Origin: Streptoalloteichus hindustanus
Lineage (GTDB): Bacteria > Actinomycetota > Actinomycetes > Mycobacteriales > Pseudonocardiaceae
NCBI RefSeq assembly: GCF_900129375.1
Contig: NZ_FQVN01000002.1
Location: 434,001 to 498,000 of the forward strand
Reading direction: 5' to 3'
DNA: 64,000 bases
The notes under the pieces are model-generated. The model was not told the DNA's origin. It ran no database searches and saw only the letters and a program-made list of their open reading frames with translations. Numbering within the stretch: the stretch's first letter is position 1; the number at the start of each line of letters is the position of its first letter. The position numbers and the translations under genes are program-made. Shown here piece by piece: positions 32,480-40,857 of this stretch.

Positions 32480-33336
32480 CGTCCCTCTAGTTCCTTGATC
32501 GCAACCCGGATGAGGTCTGCCGTCTCGGCTGGTGACAGGGCACTGCCCCGAACAGAGTCGAAGGTGGCGACGAAGCGGCTCACGTCTTCGGTCTCCTCCA
32601 CCCAGGCACCTCCGCCGGGGTACTCGACGTACGCGGCCGAAGGGTCTTCCTGGTCATCGAAATGCAGGATGACCACGCCACCGGACATGGTGCCGTAGGC
32701 GCCTGCCCTCATCGGGATCACCTGAAGCGTGATGTGAGAGCGCTCAAGCAAGGTGAGTAGACGTTGCAGCTGACCGAGCATGACATCGGGGCCGCCTACT
32801 TGGCGGTGAATGGCAGCCTCGTCCAGAAGTACGTGCAGCTGAAGGGGATGCGGTCCAACCAGCAACTGTTGCCGGTTCAGCCGAGACTTCACGGCTCGCT
32901 CGATGTCGGCGTCGCTGCCGCGAAACCCGCTGGGCGCGCTGTTGACCGCTCGCGCGTATTCCTCGGTCTGGAGGAGTCCGTCCACGACGAGGGGTGAGAT
33001 GACCTGGCTCCTGCTCGCCTCGGCTTCGGCATGGAGGAAAGCGCGGAGCTGCCGGGGAGCTCGTCCTGTGGCCATGACGCGGGTGGCGTCACCCTTGGCG
33101 TCCTCCCACCGAGCGAGGATCTCCGCGCGACGAGCGTCGGTCGCGCCGTAGAAGGCGGCCAGTGCCAGCAGCTCGGTCCGCCGACAGAGCACGTGCCCGC
33201 TCTCGATGCGCGTGATCGTGGAGCGGCTGCAGCCGAGGAACTCGGCGGCCTCTTCGGCTGTGCGGCCCGAGCGCTCTCTCAGCTCGCTCAGGGCGCGGCC
33301 GACTCGCCGCTTCCGCCGTGTCTGCGTAGCAGGCAT
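32476..33336 (-). CDS. XRE-family regulator with DUF5753 domain
   Basis: A 286-aa protein: helix-turn-helix at about residues 10-65 (VGRALSELRERSGRTAEEAAEFLGCSRSTITRIESG) and a C-terminal DUF5753 ligand-like domain (SPLVVDGLLQTEEYARAV, LLDEAAIHRQVGG, LLERSHITLQVIPMRAGAYG, VVILHF). This is the standard partner of DUF397 proteins, tied in Streptomyces to antibiotic production and development. The start at ATG 33336 (MPATQTRRKRR) is chosen from domain boundaries; no good ribosome binding site precedes it. GTGCAC repeats upstream (33366-33422) are likely operators. Confidence 0.87.
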   Translation of the reverse strand: MPATQTRRKRRVGRALSELRERSGRTAEEAAEFLGCSRSTITRIESGHVLCRRTELLALAAFYGATDARRAEILARWEDAKGDATRVMATGRAPRQLRAFLHAEAEASRSQVISPLVVDGLLQTEEYARAVNSAPSGFRGSDADIERAVKSRLNRQQLLVGPHPLQLHVLLDEAAIHRQVGGPDVMLGQLQRLLTLLERSHITLQVIPMRAGAYGTMSGGVVILHFDDQEDPSAAYVEYPGGGAWVEETEDVSRFVATFDSVRGSALSPAETADLIRVAIKELEGR

Positions 33337-33365
33337 GGCGGCGACTGTAGACCCCCCGGTTGGCG

Positions 33366-33422
33366 GTGCACGTTCACCGGATCTAGTCATGGAATGGTGC
33401 ACGTGCACTAGTTACTGTGCAC
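33366..33422. promoter_or_regulatory. GTGCAC repeat operator region
   Basis: Four GTGCAC hexamers: 33366-33371, 33397-33402, 33403-33408 and 33417-33422; the middle two form a perfect 12-bp palindrome. They lie between the XRE regulator and the small gene at 33519 and probably bind that regulator. Confidence 0.5.
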
Positions 33423-33518
33423 CTAGGTGGCCGCCGGCAGATGCCCAGTCCGGATTCAGAGCGAAGGAACCACTGCGGATGCCTGGCCACTTCTGACGGT
33501 GCGCAAGGAGGCGTTCCC

Positions 33519-33845
33519 GTGAGCTGTGTCGTTGCTGGCGGTTCTCTGATTCCACTTGGTGGCCTGGGCGGCTTCCTTCTCGTGATGGCGCGACCGGGGC
33601 CTGAGCAGTTGGTGGGCGCTTCGCTGCCGCGACATGTGTTGCGGGGGCAGAGAAGTGGATTGTCCTTGGCGGATCTGCTGAAGCGGGGCGACGTGCGTCG
33701 GCCGCGTCGGTCCCGACAGGTCAGACGGCGGGTTGAGGACGCACTGGTACGCCTTCGCCGGATCAACGTGGCGCTGCCCGACCTGGGCGCGACCCTGGGC
33801 ACGACGGGGCCCATGTCTCCGGCGCGTCTCGGACGTGTCTCGTGA
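33519..33845 (+). CDS. small hypothetical protein with N-terminal hydrophobic segment
   Basis: A 108-aa protein; residues 4-24 are hydrophobic (VVAGGSLIPLGGLGGFLLVMA), the rest is basic and Arg/Leu-rich. AAGGAGG lies 8 nt before GTG 33519, a strong reason for this start over the longer frame from 33417. Its stop overlaps the GTG of the next gene by 4 bp, which supports both as a coupled pair. No family recognised. Confidence 0.55.
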   Translation: MSCVVAGGSLIPLGGLGGFLLVMARPGPEQLVGASLPRHVLRGQRSGLSLADLLKRGDVRRPRRSRQVRRRVEDALVRLRRINVALPDLGATLGTTGPMSPARLGRVS

Positions 33846-34201
33846 TCGCCCCGAACTGGCACCTGGTTCGGTACGTTCGAATCGAACGCGGCCGTCGTGT
33901 TCTTCACTCCGAGGAGCGGCTCGATGACGACTGGTTCTACTTCTGCCGGGACGGTCCGCCGGCGTACGCGGAAGCCCTCGCCCACGAATTCTTCCGCCGG
34001 CGCCCTGATCTGCTCACCACGAACGCGCGGTGGCTGGTGACCGTGTACGTGCTGCCCGACGAACGCGGCAAGCCGGTTCGGCGGCTGTGCGCGGTGGAGG
34101 TCAGAACCCACGCCAAGGGCAAGCGCGTGTCGTCCGAGCAACCCGCTGGGCAATCGGCTGGGCAATCGGCTGGGCAATCGGCTGGGCAATCCGCCGACTG
34201 A
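33842..34201 (+). CDS. hypothetical protein with GQSA-repeat tail
   Basis: A 119-aa protein: a folded N-terminal part (WHLVRYVRIERGRRVLHSEERLDDDWFYFCRDGPPAYAEALAHEFFRRRPDLL) and a C-terminal tail of four GQSA repeats encoded by a 12-bp tandem repeat (GGGCAATCGGCT) at about 34147-34196. GTG 33842 overlaps the preceding stop by 4 bp. No recognised domain. Read with its neighbour it is a two-gene accessory unit divergent from the XRE-DUF397 operon. Confidence 0.6.
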   Translation: MIAPNWHLVRYVRIERGRRVLHSEERLDDDWFYFCRDGPPAYAEALAHEFFRRRPDLLTTNARWLVTVYVLPDERGKPVRRLCAVEVRTHAKGKRVSSEQPAGQSAGQSAGQSAGQSAD

Positions 34202-34369
34202 TCCCCAGACCCCCGGTGCGACCAGGAGCGTCCCCTCCGGGCGCGCCGGGTTCCGGGACGGCGGGGCCGGGGGCTTCCGTCGCGGCCCCCGCAACCCCGG
34301 CCCCGCCGTCCTCTCCCGGTGCCTCTGTTCTCCCGCTGATGTCTCCCCGCCGTGATGCGAGGTTGTTGC

Positions 34370-34666
34370 ATGTCCGCCTTCGACTTCCCCAGCCACACCT
34401 GGTTGCCCCACGCCGGCGAGCGACACGCCTACCTCGGCGACAAACTCGCCGACGGCGATCCCGTGACTGTCTTCTGTGGACAGATGGCGGAGGCCAGGAC
34501 CTACCACGTGGACGCGCCGGAGCGGCTGTGGCCGGAGTGCGACGTCTGCCGTGAGAAGGCCGTGGAGTGCGTCGACCGCCGTGCCGCGGCCGAGCGGCGG
34601 CGGTTGAGCACTCTGGCCGCCTACGCCGATCCCGCCCACTGCCGGCTGGGATGCCGCTGCGACTAG
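34370..34666 (+). CDS. zinc-finger-like small protein
   Basis: A 98-aa protein with metal-ligand patterns: HTWLPHAGERHAY near the start, VFCGQMAE, WPECDVCREKAVEC in the middle and CRLGCRCD at the end. Similar short proteins, often labelled zinc-finger protein, are common beside XRE-DUF397 loci in Pseudonocardiaceae. Zn binding is inferred from the Cys/His spacing. ATG 34370 follows GAGG at 8 nt; the two upstream in-frame ATGs are poorer choices. Confidence 0.65.
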   Translation: MSAFDFPSHTWLPHAGERHAYLGDKLADGDPVTVFCGQMAEARTYHVDAPERLWPECDVCREKAVECVDRRAAAERRRLSTLAAYADPAHCRLGCRCD

Positions 34667-34688
34667 CGGGCGGCTGGCGCGTGGTGGT

Positions 34689-34708
34689 ACTTCCGTGAGT
34701 GCGGAAGT
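34689..34708. promoter_or_regulatory. 7-bp-stem hairpin upstream of the VOC gene
   Basis: ACTTCCG (34689-34695) and CGGAAGT (34702-34708) are perfectly complementary over a 6-nt gap, 28 bp before the VOC start. Operator or small terminator for the preceding gene. Confidence 0.45.
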
Positions 34709-34735
34709 GTCGTTCGCTCTCGTTTGGAGTCGCCG

Positions 34736-35083
34736 ATGGCTGTTCGTCGCGTTGTTCCCAACATCCGGACCGAGGCCGTGCGGGAGAACCGGGAGTTCTA
34801 CGGCCTCCTGGGGTTCGAGGAGGTCATGAACCACGGCTGGATCATGACGCTCGGCTCCCCGTCCAGCCCGGCGGCGCAGGTCAGCTTCATGGCCAACGAC
34901 CAGACCGCGCCGGTCGTCCCTGATCTGAGCATCGAGGTGGACGACGTCGACGCGGCCTACGAGGCCGTGCGGCGCAGCGGTGCCGAGATCGTCCACCCCT
35001 TGCGGGACGAGGAGTGGGGCGTGCGGCGGTTCTTCGTCCGGGACCCGAACGGCCGGGTGGTCAACGTGCTGGGCCACCGCTGA
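34736..35083 (+). CDS. VOC family protein (single domain)
   Basis: A 115-aa glyoxalase/bleomycin-resistance-like protein: VVPNIRTEAVRENREFYGLLGFEEVMNHGWIMTLG, then LSIEVDDVDAAYEAVRRSGAEIVHP and FFVRDPNGRVVNVLGH with the second-half metal-ligand region. ATG 34736 has TTGGAG upstream. As a dimer it would form two metal sites; the substrate is unknown. It overlaps the first unit of a 17-bp triple repeat at its stop codon. Confidence 0.82.
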   Translation: MAVRRVVPNIRTEAVRENREFYGLLGFEEVMNHGWIMTLGSPSSPAAQVSFMANDQTAPVVPDLSIEVDDVDAAYEAVRRSGAEIVHPLRDEEWGVRRFFVRDPNGRVVNVLGHR

Positions 35084-35131
35084 AGGAGAACAGTGCTTGA
35101 AGAAGAGCAGTGCCTGAAGAAGAACAGCACC
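35081..35131. repeat. 17-bp tandem repeat, three units
   Basis: Three head-to-tail units (35081-35097, 35098-35114, 35115-35131) of TGAAGAAGAACAGTGCC with one to four differences. They fill the gap between the VOC stop (the first TGA) and the GH3 gene start; each unit carries a TGA and a purine-rich, ribosome-binding-site-like GAAGA/GGAGA. Confidence 0.7.
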
Positions 35132-35133
35132 GC

Positions 35134-37638
35134 ATGACCGAACCACGGGAGAACATTCCGGAGTCGTCCCTCCGGGACCGGCTCGCCCAACTGACGCTGG
35201 AGCAGAAGGTCCGGCTGCTCACCGGGGCCAGCACCTGGACGCTGCACCCGGAGCCGGCGGTGGGGCTGCGGTCCCTGCTCCTGTCCGACGGCCCGGCCGG
35301 GGTGCGGGGCACGAAGTTCGACGAGCGCGACCCGTCGGCCAGCCTGCCGTCGCCGACCGCCCTGGCCGCGACGTGGGACGAGGGGCGCGTCCACCGGCTC
35401 GGCCGGCTGCTGGCCGCCGAGGCCCGGCGCAAGAGGGTCGACGTCCTGCTCGCGCCCACGGTCAACCTGCACCGCACCCCGTACGGCGGCCGGCACTTCG
35501 AGTGCCTCAGCGAAGATCCGTTCCTCAGTGGACGGATCGGCGCGGCCTTCGTCCGAGGTGTGCAGTCCGTCGGTGTCGCGGCCACCGTGAAGCACTTCGT
35601 GGCCAACGACAGCGAGACCGAGCGGTTGACGCTCGACGCGCGCGTCGACCAGCGCGTCCTGCGTGAGGTCTACCTCGCGCCCTTCGAGGCCATCGTGCGG
35701 GAGGGACGGCCGTGGGCGGTCATGGCCGCCTACAACCGGGTCAACGGCACCACCATGACCGAGCACCCGTTGTTGCGGGAGGTGCTGAAGGGCGAGTGGG
35801 GCTTCGACGGCCTGGTGATGTCCGACTGGTTCGCCACCCGGTCCGTCGACGGCACCGGTCGGGGCGGGCTGGACCTGGCGATGCCCGGCCCGGCGAGCCC
35901 CTGGGTCGACGGACTGGTCGCCGCGGTCCGGGAGGGGCGGGTACCTGAGTCCACTGTGGACGACAAGGTGCTGCGCCTGCTCCTGCTCGCCGCCCGGGTC
36001 GGCCGCCTGGACGGTGTCGCCGCGCCGGATGAGCCCGACGCCACCGCCCCGGTGGTCACCGCCGAGGAGATCGCGAAGGAGCTGCGGTCCGCCGCGGTGG
36101 CGAGCTTCGTCCTGGTGCGCAACGAGAACGAGATGCTTCCGCTGCGGGCGGACGCGCTGCGGCGGGTCGCCGTGATCGGCCCGAACGCGGGCATCGCCCG
36201 AATCCAGGGCGGCGGCAGCGCCAACGTCGTCCCCGCGTACGCGGTGTCCCCACTGGACGGTCTCCGAGCCGCGCTCGGCGATGGCGTGCGGGTGGACCAC
36301 GCGCAGGGCGTGCGGACGAACAACCTCCTCACGCCGGTTTCGTCTGCTACGTCGGCGAACCCGGAGACCGGCCAGCCGGGCCTCCTGGTGCGGTTCCTCG
36401 ACGCCCAAGGGGCCGAGCTGGCCAGGGAACACCGCACGCAGGGCAACCTCATCTGGGCCGGGACGTTCGTTCCGACCGTGCCCGACGAGCTGGTTCCCCG
36501 CATCCACGTGATCGAGGTGCGCTCCCGGCTGCGGGTCGCGCGGGCCGGCGAGCACCTCGTGGGTCTGGCGGGTCTCGGCCGGTACTCGCTGTCCGTGGCC
36601 GGGGAGGTCGTGTTTGACGAGAGGCTCGTTCTCCCGCCGGGAGCCGACATCCTGGAGGGCCTGACCCGGCCGCCGCAGAAGCAGGTCGCGGTCGCGTTGC
36701 CAGCCGGCGAGGTCGATCTCGTGGCCCGGCACGAGGTCGCGGCGTGGCTCGGCGGTCTGGTGACCCTGCGGCTCGGCGTCGAGCCGGTGCCAGCGCCCGA
36801 CGAGGACGCCATCGCGCACGCCGTCGCGGTCGCCGGGGAGGCCGACGCGGTCGTGCTGGTCGTGGGCACCACCGACGAGAGCGAGATCGAGGGCGTCGAC
36901 CGGGACAGCCTCGCGTTGCCGGGCCGCCAGGACGACCTCGTCCGCCGGGTCGTCGCGGCGAACCCCCGCACCGTCGTCGTGGTCAACTCCGGTGGTCCCG
37001 TGCTGATGCCGTGGGCCGAGGAGGTGCCGGCGATCCTGGTGAGCTGGTTGCCGGGGCAGGAGTTCGGCAACGCGCTGGCGGACGCGTTGCTCGGCGCGGC
37101 CGAGCCGGGCGGGCGGCTGCCCACCACCTGGCCGGTGCCCGGCGGGCCGATCCCGGCCTCGCGCCCGGTCAACGGGGTACTCGACTACGCGGAGGGGCTG
37201 CACGTCGGCTACCGCGCCTGGGACCGGGCGGGCGTCGACCCGGCGTTCTGCTTCGGGCACGGCCTCGGCTACACGACGTGGGAGTACTCGGCGCTGTCGT
37301 CGGCGAGCACGATGCCCGCCGGTCAGGGGCTCCCCGTTCGGGTGAAGGTGGCCAACACCGGTGACCGGGCCGGCCGGGAGGTCGTGCAGGTCCACCTCAG
37401 CCGGCCCGGCAGCGCGGTCGAGCGGCCGGTCCGCTGGCTGGCCGGTTTCGCGACGGTGGACCTGCCGCCGGGCGAGGCGTCCACCGTCGAGGTCACTGTG
37501 CCCGCGCGCGCTTTCGAGCACTGGGATGAGGCCCGGGGCGCGTGGGTCGTCGAGCCCGGGCTGTTCCGGGTCGAGGTCGGCCGGTCGGCCAGGGACCTCC
37601 GGCTCGCGACCGAGGTGCGCGTTCACCCGTCCGACTGA
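35134..37638 (+). CDS. glycoside hydrolase family 3 beta-glucosidase with PA14-like insert
   Basis: An 834-aa GH3 enzyme. The (beta/alpha)8 domain (about 15-290) holds GPAGVRG, KHFVAND and the nucleophile Asp in GFDGLVMSDW; the second domain starts near residue 310 (RSAAVASFVLVRNENEMLPL), a PA14-like insert covers about 405-545, then DAVVLVVGTTDESEIEGVDRDSLALPGRQ and a fibronectin-III-like end. No signal peptide, so it probably acts on imported oligosaccharides or glycosides. ATG 35134 is chosen over GTG 35110, which lies in the repeat array. Start selection is the main uncertainty. Confidence 0.92.
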   Translation: MTEPRENIPESSLRDRLAQLTLEQKVRLLTGASTWTLHPEPAVGLRSLLLSDGPAGVRGTKFDERDPSASLPSPTALAATWDEGRVHRLGRLLAAEARRKRVDVLLAPTVNLHRTPYGGRHFECLSEDPFLSGRIGAAFVRGVQSVGVAATVKHFVANDSETERLTLDARVDQRVLREVYLAPFEAIVREGRPWAVMAAYNRVNGTTMTEHPLLREVLKGEWGFDGLVMSDWFATRSVDGTGRGGLDLAMPGPASPWVDGLVAAVREGRVPESTVDDKVLRLLLLAARVGRLDGVAAPDEPDATAPVVTAEEIAKELRSAAVASFVLVRNENEMLPLRADALRRVAVIGPNAGIARIQGGGSANVVPAYAVSPLDGLRAALGDGVRVDHAQGVRTNNLLTPVSSATSANPETGQPGLLVRFLDAQGAELAREHRTQGNLIWAGTFVPTVPDELVPRIHVIEVRSRLRVARAGEHLVGLAGLGRYSLSVAGEVVFDERLVLPPGADILEGLTRPPQKQVAVALPAGEVDLVARHEVAAWLGGLVTLRLGVEPVPAPDEDAIAHAVAVAGEADAVVLVVGTTDESEIEGVDRDSLALPGRQDDLVRRVVAANPRTVVVVNSGGPVLMPWAEEVPAILVSWLPGQEFGNALADALLGAAEPGGRLPTTWPVPGGPIPASRPVNGVLDYAEGLHVGYRAWDRAGVDPAFCFGHGLGYTTWEYSALSSASTMPAGQGLPVRVKVANTGDRAGREVVQVHLSRPGSAVERPVRWLAGFATVDLPPGEASTVEVTVPARAFEHWDEARGAWVVEPGLFRVEVGRSARDLRLATEVRVHPSD

Positions 37639-37777
37639 TTGTCACGTCACCCCCTGGTGGCCGTTCTAACACGGCTGTGCTATAAAAGACCGGTCGGCCT
37701 TCGGGGGGAGGGCGAATGCGGCGACCGGGAACGACAGATCCAAGCCGCACGACGAGGGGGACAAGGGGATAGGGGCA

Positions 37778-37814
37778 CTTCGGCCCGGCCGGGACCACCT
37801 CGGCCGGGCCGAAG
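37778..37814. terminator. bidirectional terminator, perfect 14-bp stem
   Basis: CTTCGGCCCGGCCG (37778-37791) pairs perfectly with 37801-37814 over a 9-nt loop. It separates the GH3 gene from the convergent GNAT gene. Confidence 0.8.
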
Positions 37815-37859
37815 CGCGTTCACCGCACTGGCGTTCGGGTCGGCACCCGACGCGCCACC

Positions 37860-38435
37860 TCAGACGGCGGGCTCGGGCTCCCGCGCGGCCCACTCGTTGA
37901 CGAGGATGGCCAGCAGCAGTTCGTCGGTCCACTCGCCCTTGACGAACTCGTTCTCCCGGAACAACGCCTCCTGGCGCATCCCCAGCCGCTCCAGCACCCG
38001 GGCGGAGGCGGTGTTGCGGGCGTCGCAGCGGCCGATGATCCGGCGCAGGCCCAGCTCGGTGAAGCCGAGCCGCATCATCTCCCTGGCCGCCTCGTACGCG
38101 AAGCCCTGCCCCTGGTGGTCGGGGTGGAGCACGAACCCGATCTCGCCCTGGCTGTGCCGCACGCTGATCCGCGCCAGCAGGACGTCACCGATGAGTTCCA
38201 TGGTGTCGTCGCGCACCACGGCGAGCCGCAGGTGGTGGCTGGTGCGGTCGATCCGGCTCATTCGGGCCCGCCTGGTCACCTCCCGGCGGGCGTCGTCCAC
38301 GGACAGCACGTCCTCGTGGAGGTAGCGGACTACCTCCGGCCGGGAGTAGATGTCGTGGACCGCGTCGACGTCGGCGAGGCCGAACGGGCGGAGTAACAGG
38401 CGGGGCGTGACGATGGGGTAGTCGGGCCGTAGCAT
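37860..38435 (-). CDS. GNAT acetyltransferase, RimJ/RimL type
   Basis: A 191-aa protein with TPRLLLRPFGLADVDAVHDIYSRPEVVRYL at the start and the acetyl-CoA site HPDHQGQGFAYEAAREMMRLGFTELGLRRIIGRCDARNTASARVLERLGM (about 105-155), the RimJ/RimL pattern. Such enzymes acetylate protein N-termini, amino acids or antibiotics. ATG 38435 is chosen because the conserved domain starts there; the frame extends upstream without similarity. Monocistronic, divergent from the DUF421 gene. Confidence 0.88.
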   Translation of the reverse strand: MLRPDYPIVTPRLLLRPFGLADVDAVHDIYSRPEVVRYLHEDVLSVDDARREVTRRARMSRIDRTSHHLRLAVVRDDTMELIGDVLLARISVRHSQGEIGFVLHPDHQGQGFAYEAAREMMRLGFTELGLRRIIGRCDARNTASARVLERLGMRQEALFRENEFVKGEWTDELLLAILVNEWAAREPEPAV

Positions 38436-38580
38436 CCCCCGACCGTATGGTTGGCGAACTTTGGGCGAAATAGGATTTACCGCACGACTGCGAGCTGTTC
38501 GCCCAGAGTTCGATCCCTGGTCGGGTGTCCCCCGTCGGGGGAGCCGCTTCAACGGTCCCGGCGCGGGGAATCGCTTGGCC

Positions 38581-39105
38581 ATGGACTGGTCGAGTGTGTT
38601 CGTCCCGGACACGCCACTGCTGGAGATCGTCATCCGGGGCACCGTGATGTACCTGGTGATCTACTTCCTGCTCCGGCTGGTGTTCAAGCGGCAGGCCGGC
38701 ACGACGGCCATCACCGACCTGCTCGTGATCGTCCTGCTCGCCGACGCGGCCCAGAACGGCATGGCCGGCGACTACAAGGCGGTGCCGGACGGGCTGCTGC
38801 TCGTGTCGGTGATCGTGTTCTGGGCGGTGCTGCTCGACGCGGTCGCGTGGAAGTTCCCGCGCGTGGAGAAGATCGTCAAGCCGCGTCCGTTGCCGCTGGT
38901 GCGCAACGGTCGGCTGGTGCGGGAGAACATGGCCAGGGAGCTGCTGACCGAGCTCGAACTGTTCAGCCAGCTCCGGGAGCAGGGTGTCACGCGGTTGGCC
39001 GACGTGTGGCGGGCGCAGATCGAACCGGACGGGCGCCTCTCGGTCATCCGGAAGGACGAGCGCGGCGGCCGGCGGAACTCCGCGCCGGACAAGCGCCTGA
39101 CCTGA
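38581..39105 (+). CDS. DUF421/YetF-like membrane protein
   Basis: A 174-aa protein: three transmembrane helices at about 12-32, 38-58 and 65-85 (IVIRGTVMYLVIYFLLRLVFKRQAG, ITDLLVIVLLADAAQNGM, LLLVSVIVFWAVLLDAVAW), then a cytoplasmic DUF421 domain (PRPLPLVRNGRLVRENMARELLTELELFSQLREQGV, ADVWRAQIEPDGRLSVI). YetF-type proteins are widespread and poorly understood; roles in spore germination and envelope have been proposed. ATG 38581; ribosome binding site GGGGAA is modest and distant. Confidence 0.82.
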   Translation: MDWSSVFVPDTPLLEIVIRGTVMYLVIYFLLRLVFKRQAGTTAITDLLVIVLLADAAQNGMAGDYKAVPDGLLLVSVIVFWAVLLDAVAWKFPRVEKIVKPRPLPLVRNGRLVRENMARELLTELELFSQLREQGVTRLADVWRAQIEPDGRLSVIRKDERGGRRNSAPDKRLT

Positions 39106-39121
39106 CCGGCCGCGGCGGCGC

Positions 39122-39151
39122 GGGGTCCGGAGGGGCGGCCCTCCGGACCCC
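39122..39151. terminator. bidirectional terminator, perfect 13-bp stem
   Basis: GGGGTCCGGAGGG (39122-39134) and CCCTCCGGACCCC (39139-39151) with a 4-nt loop GCGG, between the convergent DUF421 and MFS genes. Confidence 0.85.
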
Positions 39152-39157
39152 GCCGGG

Positions 39158-40642
39158 TCAGGCCGTGACCTCGACCGGAGGCGCGTCCGCCGGCTGGCCG
39201 GGCTCCGGGGCGGGCCGCGGGGCGGACGCCGCGGCCCTGGGCAGGGCCAGGGTGACGAGCAGGCCGAGCACCATGCCGGCCGCGGCGAGCAGGACGGCCA
39301 CGCGCATGCCGTCGGTCATCACGCCGGCGACCTGCTCGCCGGCCGCGCCGGGGGCGAGGTCGGCCAGACCGGAGTTGGCGATGGCGACCAGCACCGCGAT
39401 GCCGATGGCGTTGCCGACGTTCTGCGTGGTGGAGGCCATCCCGGAGGCCACGCCCTGCTCCTCGGGAGCGACACCGGCCGCCGCCGCGATCCACATGCCG
39501 GTCCAGGTGACGCCCTGGCCGACCCCGGAGACGACCAGCCCGGGCACGATCGCGAGGTAGGAGCTGCCGACGGCGAAGCCGAACACCATCACCACGGTGC
39601 CGACGACGCCCACCGCGTGGCCGACGAGCAGCGTCGTGCGGGTCGTCATCCGGGTGGCCATGCGCTCGCCGATCTGGGTGCCCGCCGCGATGGACAGCGA
39701 GGGCACGAGGAAGGCGAGCCCGGTCGTCAGCGCGCTGTAGTGGTGCACGTTCTGGAACAGCACGGTGAGGAAGTAGGGGAGCGCGCCGAAGGTTCCCATG
39801 TAGAGGAACGTGATCGTCATGGCGGCGACGAGGCTGCGGTTGCGGAACAGGCGCAACGGCATCAGCGGGTCCTTGCTGCGCGCCTCGATGACGGCGAACG
39901 CGACGAGCAGGACCACGGAGAGCACGGCGCTGACGACCACGTCGGTGGCGGTCCAGCCCGACTCCGGCCCCTGCACGAGCACGTAGACGAGCAGGGTGAC
40001 GCCGCCGCTGACCGTGATCGCGCCGGGCAGGTCGAAGCCGCGCCGCTGCTCGCGGCGCTCGTCGCGGGGGATGACCGCGAGGGCGGCGAGGGCGACGATC
40101 CCGGCCAGCGGCACGTTCACGTAGAACACGGCCGCCCAGCCGAAGGAGGCGGTCAGCAGGCCGCCGAGCAGCGAGCCGAGGGTGAGCCCGCTGGCCCCGG
40201 CGCCGCCCCACACGGCCAGGGCGCGGTTGCGGCGCGGGCCCTCCTCGAACAGCGTGTTGACCAGCGACAGGGTGGCGGGGAACAGCAGCGCGCCGCCGAT
40301 CCCCTGCACCGCCCGCGCGACCACGATCAGCATCGGGGTCCACGCCAGGCCGCCGACCAGCGAGGAGACGGCGTAGAGCAGGAGGGCGAACACGAACATC
40401 CTGCGTCGGCCGAGCAGGTCGGCGGCCCGGCCGCCGAGGAGCAGGAAGCCGCCGCAGAACACCGTGTAGGCGCTGACCACCCACTGCAACGACTGCTCGG
40501 AGAAGCCGAGGCCGGCGCCGATCTCCGGCAGCGCCACGAACACGATGTTGAGGTCCAACGCGGTGATCAACTGGGCGAGGGCCAGCAGGGCCAGGCTCCA
40601 GCCCAGCCGACGGCGGCCGGCGCCGGGGAGTGATGCGGACAT
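39158..40642 (-). CDS. DHA2-family MFS drug exporter
   Basis: A 494-aa 14-TM exporter of the EmrB/QacA type: LDLNIVFVALPEIGAGLGFSEQSLQWVVSAYTVFCGGFLLLGGRAADLLGRRRMF is motif D1/A, ARAVQGIGGALLFPATLSLVN motif B/C. It probably pumps a cationic or hydrophobic drug. ATG 40642 has GAAGGA upstream. The ArsR-type repressor gene lies divergently 215 bp away, with repeated ACCGTACT sites between them, so expression is likely derepressed by the exporter's substrate. Confidence 0.88.
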   Translation of the reverse strand: MSASLPGAGRRRLGWSLALLALAQLITALDLNIVFVALPEIGAGLGFSEQSLQWVVSAYTVFCGGFLLLGGRAADLLGRRRMFVFALLLYAVSSLVGGLAWTPMLIVVARAVQGIGGALLFPATLSLVNTLFEEGPRRNRALAVWGGAGASGLTLGSLLGGLLTASFGWAAVFYVNVPLAGIVALAALAVIPRDERREQRRGFDLPGAITVSGGVTLLVYVLVQGPESGWTATDVVVSAVLSVVLLVAFAVIEARSKDPLMPLRLFRNRSLVAAMTITFLYMGTFGALPYFLTVLFQNVHHYSALTTGLAFLVPSLSIAAGTQIGERMATRMTTRTTLLVGHAVGVVGTVVMVFGFAVGSSYLAIVPGLVVSGVGQGVTWTGMWIAAAAGVAPEEQGVASGMASTTQNVGNAIGIAVLVAIANSGLADLAPGAAGEQVAGVMTDGMRVAVLLAAAGMVLGLLVTLALPRAAASAPRPAPEPGQPADAPPVEVTA

Positions 40643-40726
40643 GGGTGACGTCCTTCGGTCCTTCGGGACGGGGGAGAGCACGGCGCCGCGCCGACGGCTG
40701 TGTCCGAGGGCTGTGGCCGAAGGCTG

Positions 40727-40837
40727 CGACCGTACTAGTGATCACGAACAGTCGGACCGTACTAGAAAAGTCGTACGGTTGTCGACGGGCGGTCCCGGGG
40801 TGCTCGGCCGGCCTGGATTGTTCGACCGTACTCGTAG
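40727..40837. promoter_or_regulatory. ArsR operator region: repeated CGACCGTACTMGT sites
   Basis: Three direct copies (40727-40739, 40753-40765 and 40823-40837) and one inverted copy GTCGTACGGTTG (40770-40781); the second copy and the inverted one form an interrupted palindrome. All lie between the divergent MFS and ArsR genes. Confidence 0.6.
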
Positions 40838-40857
40838 GGTCGCGCTACCCTGGGCTG

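Noticed and set aside
38500-38540. tRNA T-arm-like GTTCGATCCC
   Set aside because: The flanking bases do not form a T-stem, and no acceptor, D or anticodon arms can be folded around it.
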